Origin: Levilinea saccharolytica
Lineage (GTDB): Bacteria; Chloroflexota; Anaerolineae; Anaerolineales; Anaerolineaceae
Assembly (NCBI RefSeq): GCF_001306035.1
Contig: NZ_LGCM01000017.1
Coordinates: forward strand, 1-36,069
Direction of reading: 5' to 3'
DNA: 36,069 nt
Below the pieces are notes generated by a model that did not search any database, was not told the DNA's origin, and saw only the letters and a program-made list of their open reading frames with translations. Numbering within the stretch: the stretch's first letter is position 1; each line of letters opens with the position of its first letter. Positions 31,702-36,069 of the stretch are shown piece after piece. A program made the translations under genes and the position numbers.

Positions 31702-33176
31702 GCAGAACCTCTTCGAAGCCAGGCGGACTGGAGGGTGTGGATGAGCTGCAAAACGAGCTTTTGTTCTTGCCAATAGAGCAGCGCAGCGTAAACCGCACCG
31801 CCGGAAAGCGCAGCGAGAAGGATCTGGAGCAGCGGCGGCCAGGCGGCGGTGAAGGTCAGCAAGCCAAAGACGGCCAGAGCCATGACAATCCCAGAGATGG
31901 CGGCAGGTTGGAGGGCTTTCCACACCTGGAGCAGATCAGTGCCCACCATGCGGGCAGCGACGTACAAATTGAGTGTGCCGGAGAGGGTGGCAACGGCCGC
32001 CTGGGCCCAGCCGACGGAGGCGATGGTGCCAAAGGTGTGGATGACGAAGAACATGGCCGGAATGATCAGCCCCAAACGCACCAGAGCCAATTTGACCATC
32101 ACATCCACACGGCCCTGGGCTTTGTACAGGCTGCCCGTGTTGAGTGAGAGCGAGAAGAGCATGGAGAAAATGGAGATGGATTGGATCACAGGGATCGCGT
32201 CCATCCACTTGGCGGTCAGGAAAGCCAGCACGAAGGGGCGCGCCACCAAGGCCAGACCCAGCCCCATGGGAATGGTGACCAGGGCAATGTAGCGCAGGGT
32301 GTTGAGAAAGGCTTTGTTGAGCGCTTCGGCGGATTCATCGCGCACGCGCACGTACACCGGGAAGAGCACCACCGAGATGATCAGGCAAAATTCGGAGATG
32401 AGCAAATCGGGGATGCGGAAGGCCATGGTGTAGGTTCCCAGGGCGATGGTGCCGAGGAAACGACCCACGAAGAGGTAATCCACATTGGTCAGCAGGGAAG
32501 CCAGACCGTTGAGACCGACGATGCTGAGACCGTAGGTGAGCAGGCTGCGGGCCAGGACACGGTCAAAGTGGAGGGCAGGCCACCAGGGAAGTACGCGCCA
32601 ATAGACTACGGTGGAGAGCAGTGTGGAGAGCAGCTGACCGAGGATCAGGCTCCAGGGGCCTAAACCTAACAAGGCAAAGATAATGGAAAGGATGCCCTTG
32701 CTGGTGGAGCGGATAAAGTCTGGGAGGAATTTTTGTCGGAACCCCAGATTCTTTTTGAGCAGGGTGTTATGGATGTTGCTGAAGGCCGAGATGGGGAAGA
32801 CCAGGGCCAGAGTGCGGATGATGGGGATGGCACGCGGATCGTTGAAATACCAGCCTGCCAGCGGGGCAACTAACCAGCTGAGTCCGTAGAGGGCGGCAGC
32901 GATGAGCATGCCCAACCAGAAGGCCGTATCGGCGGTTTTTGGGTTTTCTTTATGGTAAATGAGGGCTGGGCCGATGCCCAGGTCGCTGAGCACATCCAGG
33001 AAGCTGATCACCACAGTAGCGTAGCCGACCACCCCATAGTCATCTTGACTGAGCAGGCGAGCCAAAACCAGCGTGCTGAGGAAATAGAAGAACTTGCCGC
33101 CGTAGCTGGCCGCATAGATCCAAAATGTGCCTTTGGCGACTTCTTTTCCGACGCTGATCGGGGCTGATGCAGTCAT
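31698..33176 (-). CDS. Wzx-type polysaccharide flippase (MOP superfamily)
   Basis: 492 residues with 12 to 14 hydrophobic segments. The N-terminal KGTFWIYAASYGGKFFYFLSTLVLARLLS-type start (GKEVAKGTFW, LARLLSQDDYG) is characteristic of the polysaccharide transport proteins of the WzxC/oligosaccharide flippase group. It moves undecaprenyl-linked repeat units across the cytoplasmic membrane. It lies 30 nt after the ligase/polymerase gene and couples to the GT4 gene by an ATGA overlap. Confidence 0.92.
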   Translation of the reverse strand: MTASAPISVGKEVAKGTFWIYAASYGGKFFYFLSTLVLARLLSQDDYGVVGYATVVISFLDVLSDLGIGPALIYHKENPKTADTAFWLGMLIAAALYGLSWLVAPLAGWYFNDPRAIPIIRTLALVFPISAFSNIHNTLLKKNLGFRQKFLPDFIRSTSKGILSIIFALLGLGPWSLILGQLLSTLLSTVVYWRVLPWWPALHFDRVLARSLLTYGLSIVGLNGLASLLTNVDYLFVGRFLGTIALGTYTMAFRIPDLLISEFCLIISVVLFPVYVRVRDESAEALNKAFLNTLRYIALVTIPMGLGLALVARPFVLAFLTAKWMDAIPVIQSISIFSMLFSLSLNTGSLYKAQGRVDVMVKLALVRLGLIIPAMFFVIHTFGTIASVGWAQAAVATLSGTLNLYVAARMVGTDLLQVWKALQPAAISGIVMALAVFGLLTFTAAWPPLLQILLAALSGGAVYAALLYWQEQKLVLQLIHTLQSAWLRRGSA

Positions 33177-33206
33177 GATTCTCCAGTGCTGAATAAGATC
33201 GAGGTC

Positions 33207-34724
33207 TTATTCCTGTTCGTAGGTTTGTGCGATCGAGATGGACAGGTCAAAGGGTGCCCGGCCAGTTTGCTGGCTGTGGAAGATACGGTATTCCTGAGCT
33301 GCGACATTGGCAACGGAGAGGAGGATGCCTACCAAAAGCCAGAAGGGGCGCGGGTAGGAACCGTGGACGAAGAAAGATGCGGTGAGATAGCCAATCATCC
33401 CAATGGACAGGGCGGAGGTCATGCTCTGCACACGGCGGAGGCCCATTTCGCCAAATTGACGGGCAGCGCGGGCTGTTCCGCGAAAGACAGCAATTAATAT
33501 CAGAGCAAAAGCCAACACGCCTAAGATACCTTGTTCTGCGGCGACTTCAATGTACAAGCTGTGCGGGGCGCGCTGTTCGCGGCGGGGATCAATGCCCACG
33601 CGCGGTGAGTATTCCAGGTAGTTGGCAGGATAATTCTTGAGGCCCACGCCGAGGAAGGGGTAGTCCGCGAACATGAGAAAGCCCACGGCATATTCGTTGA
33701 TGCGCCCGCGGAAGGAAACCTCGGACTGCGCCGAGCTGGTGGAGCCCGGCAGAAAACTGGTGAGGGTGGAAAGACGCTCGCTGTATTGAGCAGGCATGAA
33801 CAGCACCAAAGCGGCCGCCAATGCCAGCCCGATGAGCAGCGTTTCCAGCTTGGGGCGGTAGTGGAGGAGGGTCAGGAAGGCTACCACAGCCAGAGCAAGG
33901 AAACCGCTGCGAGAGAAGGTGAAGATGATGGTGAGCACCACCGTTACCAGGGCAAAACCGGCGGCAAAGCGCGCCAAGAGGCGGCGTTCGTTTAACAGGC
34001 GATCAAACGCCAGCGGAACAAGCACCACCAAAACCTGGGCATACGAGTTGGGGCTGCCAAAGGTGCCCTGGATGCGGTAGTCGTTCGACTCACCTACGAT
34101 ATTCATGATGGCGGCCTGCCCGAAACCGCCAAAGGCGTTGGTGAACTGGCCGGTGATGTATTGGTACACGCTGATGGCAGCGATGAAAGTTCCAGATACC
34201 AGCAGCGACCAGACCACCACACGGATGCTTTGGAAGCGCTGCATGAGCAGCACGATCAGCATGGCGATGATGACATCATCCAGCAGGTCAGAAAAAGCCG
34301 TTGAAGCGGTGGCCTGGTCACTGGCAAACAGCAAGGAGGCGTAACTGACCAGGGTGTAGAAGCCAATCAAGATTAGGGGCTTATCCCATCCGCGGGGAGG
34401 TTCTTTGTAGAGCAGCCAATGGATGAGGACAGTGACCACCAGCAGAGCCACCAGAGGCTTGGCGACAGAAGGGAACCCCTGATATTTGATCAGTGTGTCT
34501 GAAACGCGGGTGTAGTTAATGAGCACCAGGAGGGCTAACCCAAATTCTGCGCGCACCACCGTTAGCACGGCCAGAACGAGGCCGACCACCACCACGGTGA
34601 TGATGGTGGGGCTGGCGATGGAGATGACCGCCCAGCCCAGGGCTGCCGCTGCCGCGACAGCCATGAAGATGATGATGGGGGTCAGCCAACGCTGGCTGGG
34701 TGAATTTGGGGTGATGACACTCAT
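33207..34724 (-). CDS. O-antigen ligase/polymerase family membrane protein (Wzy-like)
   Basis: 505 residues with about 11 to 12 hydrophobic segments and one large external loop (about 325-390). The family signature elements are present: TFSRSGFLAL (about 269-278), the loop with RGRINEYAVGF, FLGVGLKNYP and PHSLYIEVAAEQGILG, including the His-Ser pair. The family joins or ligates polysaccharide repeat units outside the membrane. If the host is monoderm, as gene content suggests, there is no lipid A acceptor, so a Wzy-type polymerase is more likely than a ligase. It starts 50 nt after the Wzz-like gene. Confidence 0.9.
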   Translation of the reverse strand: MSVITPNSPSQRWLTPIIIFMAVAAAAALGWAVISIASPTIITVVVVGLVLAVLTVVRAEFGLALLVLINYTRVSDTLIKYQGFPSVAKPLVALLVVTVLIHWLLYKEPPRGWDKPLILIGFYTLVSYASLLFASDQATASTAFSDLLDDVIIAMLIVLLMQRFQSIRVVVWSLLVSGTFIAAISVYQYITGQFTNAFGGFGQAAIMNIVGESNDYRIQGTFGSPNSYAQVLVVLVPLAFDRLLNERRLLARFAAGFALVTVVLTIIFTFSRSGFLALAVVAFLTLLHYRPKLETLLIGLALAAALVLFMPAQYSERLSTLTSFLPGSTSSAQSEVSFRGRINEYAVGFLMFADYPFLGVGLKNYPANYLEYSPRVGIDPRREQRAPHSLYIEVAAEQGILGVLAFALILIAVFRGTARAARQFGEMGLRRVQSMTSALSIGMIGYLTASFFVHGSYPRPFWLLVGILLSVANVAAQEYRIFHSQQTGRAPFDLSISIAQTYEQE

Positions 34725-34774
34725 GTTAAACCTCCCGGTTGTGTCGCATGGGTGCGGCGAAGGCTCTGCGGTCT

Positions 34775-35827
34775 TTAATCCAGGGCGCGTTCTGCACGTT
34801 CGGTCAATTCAATAGCCGATTCGTTGCCCTGATAGGTAGCCACAGCGGTTTGCGGGTTGAGGGCGATCCGGTCTGTGCCCGGTTCGATTTCGATGGGGAC
34901 AAGCAGGGCCTGGCGGATGCGTTCCAGGGTTCGGCCAGCGGCGCCTTCGTTGGTGGAAGCCAGCATGAGCGCAAAACTGACATCGGTCCAGCGGCCAATG
35001 AGGTCATTACCGCGCAGTTCCTTGCGCAGCACATTGGTCACCTGGTTGAGGATGCGCTGGGTGACCGGCTGCGGCAGGCCGTCAATCAGATCGAGCAAGC
35101 CGTTGAGGCGAATGAGACCAAAAGAAACCACCCCATTAGGATCGCGGGCCAACTCGCCTTCGAGACGGCGCATTAAGTAGCGGCGGGTAAAGGCAGAGGA
35201 AGAGCGGTCCATCATTTGGCGCTGGCGGTAGGCATCCAGGGGGATGGAGATTTGTTCACGCAGGATGGCCAGGACGGCGCCGATGACAACACCCAGAACG
35301 AGAGCCAGGGCGCCGTCACGCAGGGGCTGAGGACGAATCGGTACAGATGGGACAGAAGCTGGATCCAGGAAGGTGATGTCATACACCTGGTAGAGTGAGC
35401 GAATGTAGCTGATGGCGCGCTGCCCCAGGTTGTTGGCGATGGTGGCGGCTACCTGCGGGTTGGGCCCATCTACGGATAGTTCCAGAATATTGGCGTCGGG
35501 GAGGACGACCGTGGTGTGGGTGTATTGGGCCGCGTCACTTTGCAGGATGCCCAATTCCTGTAAGGTTTCGTCGAAGATGCGGGCGCTGTTGAGAAATTCC
35601 GCATAGGTCGAAACAATGGAACGTTTATCCAGGGCTTCGAGGCTGGTTACAACATCGCGCCCGGTGACCAGAGAGGGATTGGGACTGACCACAAAGCGGG
35701 CGCTGGTGCGGTAGATGGGAACCGAGAAAAAGGAGACCACCAGGGCAACGAACAAGGCAATTAAGCCCGTGAGAGCGACAATCCACCAACCGCGCTGTAA
35801 CATCTTCAAGTAGATACGAAGTTCCAT
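34775..35827 (-). CDS. Wzz-like chain-length protein fused to a degenerate GGDEF domain
   Basis: 350 residues; AGGAGG 6 nt before ATG 35827. Residues 1-195 are Wzz: helix 1 about 14-36, an external alpha/beta domain, a proline segment (PASVPSVPIRPQP, 156-168) and helix 2 about 172-190. The cytoplasmic tail (212-350) follows the GGDEF fold: TRRYLMRRLEGELAR (214-228) for the NRRYFLERLEQELA helix, GLIRLNGLLDLI (237-248) for the LLLDIDHFK strand, RGND (272-275), GRWTDVSFALML (278-289) for ARYGGDEFALLL, and a final ERAERALD for ADRALY. The metal-binding Asp (now Arg240 region) and GGDEF (TDVSF, 281-285) are lost, so cyclase activity is unlikely. The RxxD I-site exactly five residues before the motif is kept. 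No tyrosine-kinase partner is seen in the window. First gene of the operon. Confidence 0.85.
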   Translation of the reverse strand: MELRIYLKMLQRGWWIVALTGLIALFVALVVSFFSVPIYRTSARFVVSPNPSLVTGRDVVTSLEALDKRSIVSTYAEFLNSARIFDETLQELGILQSDAAQYTHTTVVLPDANILELSVDGPNPQVAATIANNLGQRAISYIRSLYQVYDITFLDPASVPSVPIRPQPLRDGALALVLGVVIGAVLAILREQISIPLDAYRQRQMMDRSSSAFTRRYLMRRLEGELARDPNGVVSFGLIRLNGLLDLIDGLPQPVTQRILNQVTNVLRKELRGNDLIGRWTDVSFALMLASTNEGAAGRTLERIRQALLVPIEIEPGTDRIALNPQTAVATYQGNESAIELTERAERALD

Positions 35828-35974
35828 TTCAATCCTCCTCGCATGTGCGTAGATTATTCAATTGTGCAGGCGATCCGCTCCACCAGTACGAGTATGATGC
35901 GGATGACGGATGATAACTTTGATTCGAAAGGTCAATCCTACTACTAGCCACCTGACACTTTAACAAAAGAATAG

Positions 35975-36002
35975 TTGATCGGCACCAGATCTCCACTAAA
36001 AT
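35975..36002 (+). promoter_or_regulatory. Putative sigma-70-type promoter of the divergent gene
   Basis: TTGATC (35975-35980) and TAAAAT (35997-36002) are 16 nt apart on the plus strand, about 37 nt before ATG 36040. The rest of the 35828-36039 gap shows the AGGAGG of the Wzz-like gene; I see no convincing minus-strand promoter in it. Confidence 0.55.
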
Positions 36003-36039
36003 AGGTTTTCCGGAAGCATTTTAGAAACGGAGTAAACCA

Positions 36040-36069
36040 ATGCCGACCGACCTCCTTTATCATAACTGG
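36040..36069 (+). CDS. Start of a divergent gene (3' partial)
   Basis: ATG 36040 has ACGGAG about 8 nt upstream and a promoter at 35975-36002. Only ten codons (MPTDLLYHNW) are in the window, with no stop. The product cannot be identified. It is divergent from the exopolysaccharide operon. Confidence 0.45.
   Translation, partial: MPTDLLYHNW

Noticed and set aside
35828-36039. Minus-strand promoter for the exopolysaccharide operon
   Set aside because: TTGACC and TTATCA are present but only 13 nt apart, and other pairs are weak; I could not support one.

Overview
This is a GC-rich bacterial window with no rRNA, tRNA, CRISPR array, transposase or phage gene that I can see. Gene content suggests Chloroflexota, most likely Anaerolineae. 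The clues are a Thr/Pro/Arg-repeat surface protein, a bifunctional homocysteine methyltransferase/MTHFR, a two-CxxC thioredoxin-fold oxidoreductase, a monoderm-type polysaccharide locus with a BcsB-like protein, and several genes with no or very short leaders. That placement is inference from gene families, not a database match.

Layout. (a) 1-2150, plus strand: the 3' part of a secreted repeat-linker protein with a perfect terminator, then a CPBP-like membrane protein with damaged catalytic motifs. (b) 2161-14927, minus strand: metH, a Hcy-methyltransferase/MTHFR fusion, coaX, coaBC, a lipoprotein, ccmA, ccmB, ccmC, a small ccmD (4190-4351) and a large polytopic membrane protein. Gaps are at most about 60 nt and often overlaps. 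A textbook SAM-I riboswitch plus terminator (14942-15110) precedes metH, so SAM may control all or part of this 12.8-kb run. (c) 15288-24730, plus strand: a small membrane protein, selA, an M24 peptidase, tsaD (apparently leaderless), and an ECF sigma factor with a zinc anti-sigma of RsrA type. These are followed by a small zinc-ribbon protein, a protein disulfide oxidoreductase, an OsmC protein, a GHL15-type glycoside hydrolase and an asparagine-synthase-like protein. (d) 24816-35827, minus strand: an exopolysaccharide operon. In transcription order it holds a Wzz-like protein, an O-antigen ligase/polymerase, a Wzx flippase, two GT4s, a GT2, a further GT4 and a BcsB-like protein, ending at a strong terminator. 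A divergent gene begins at 36040 and runs off the window.

The most interesting object is the Wzz-like protein (34775-35827). Its cytoplasmic C-terminus reads as a GGDEF domain whose catalytic motif is lost (TDVSF in place of GGDEF) but whose allosteric c-di-GMP site, RxxD five residues upstream, is kept. This suggests a chain-length regulator that directly senses c-di-GMP, analogous to PelD, fused into a Wzx/Wzy-type system that also carries a BcsB-like subunit. Other points are the SAM-led operon, a sigma/anti-sigma/disulfide module, CoaC active-site substitutions, a GC-skew reversal near 7.4 kb between coaBC and the ccm genes, and extended -10 promoters abutting start codons.
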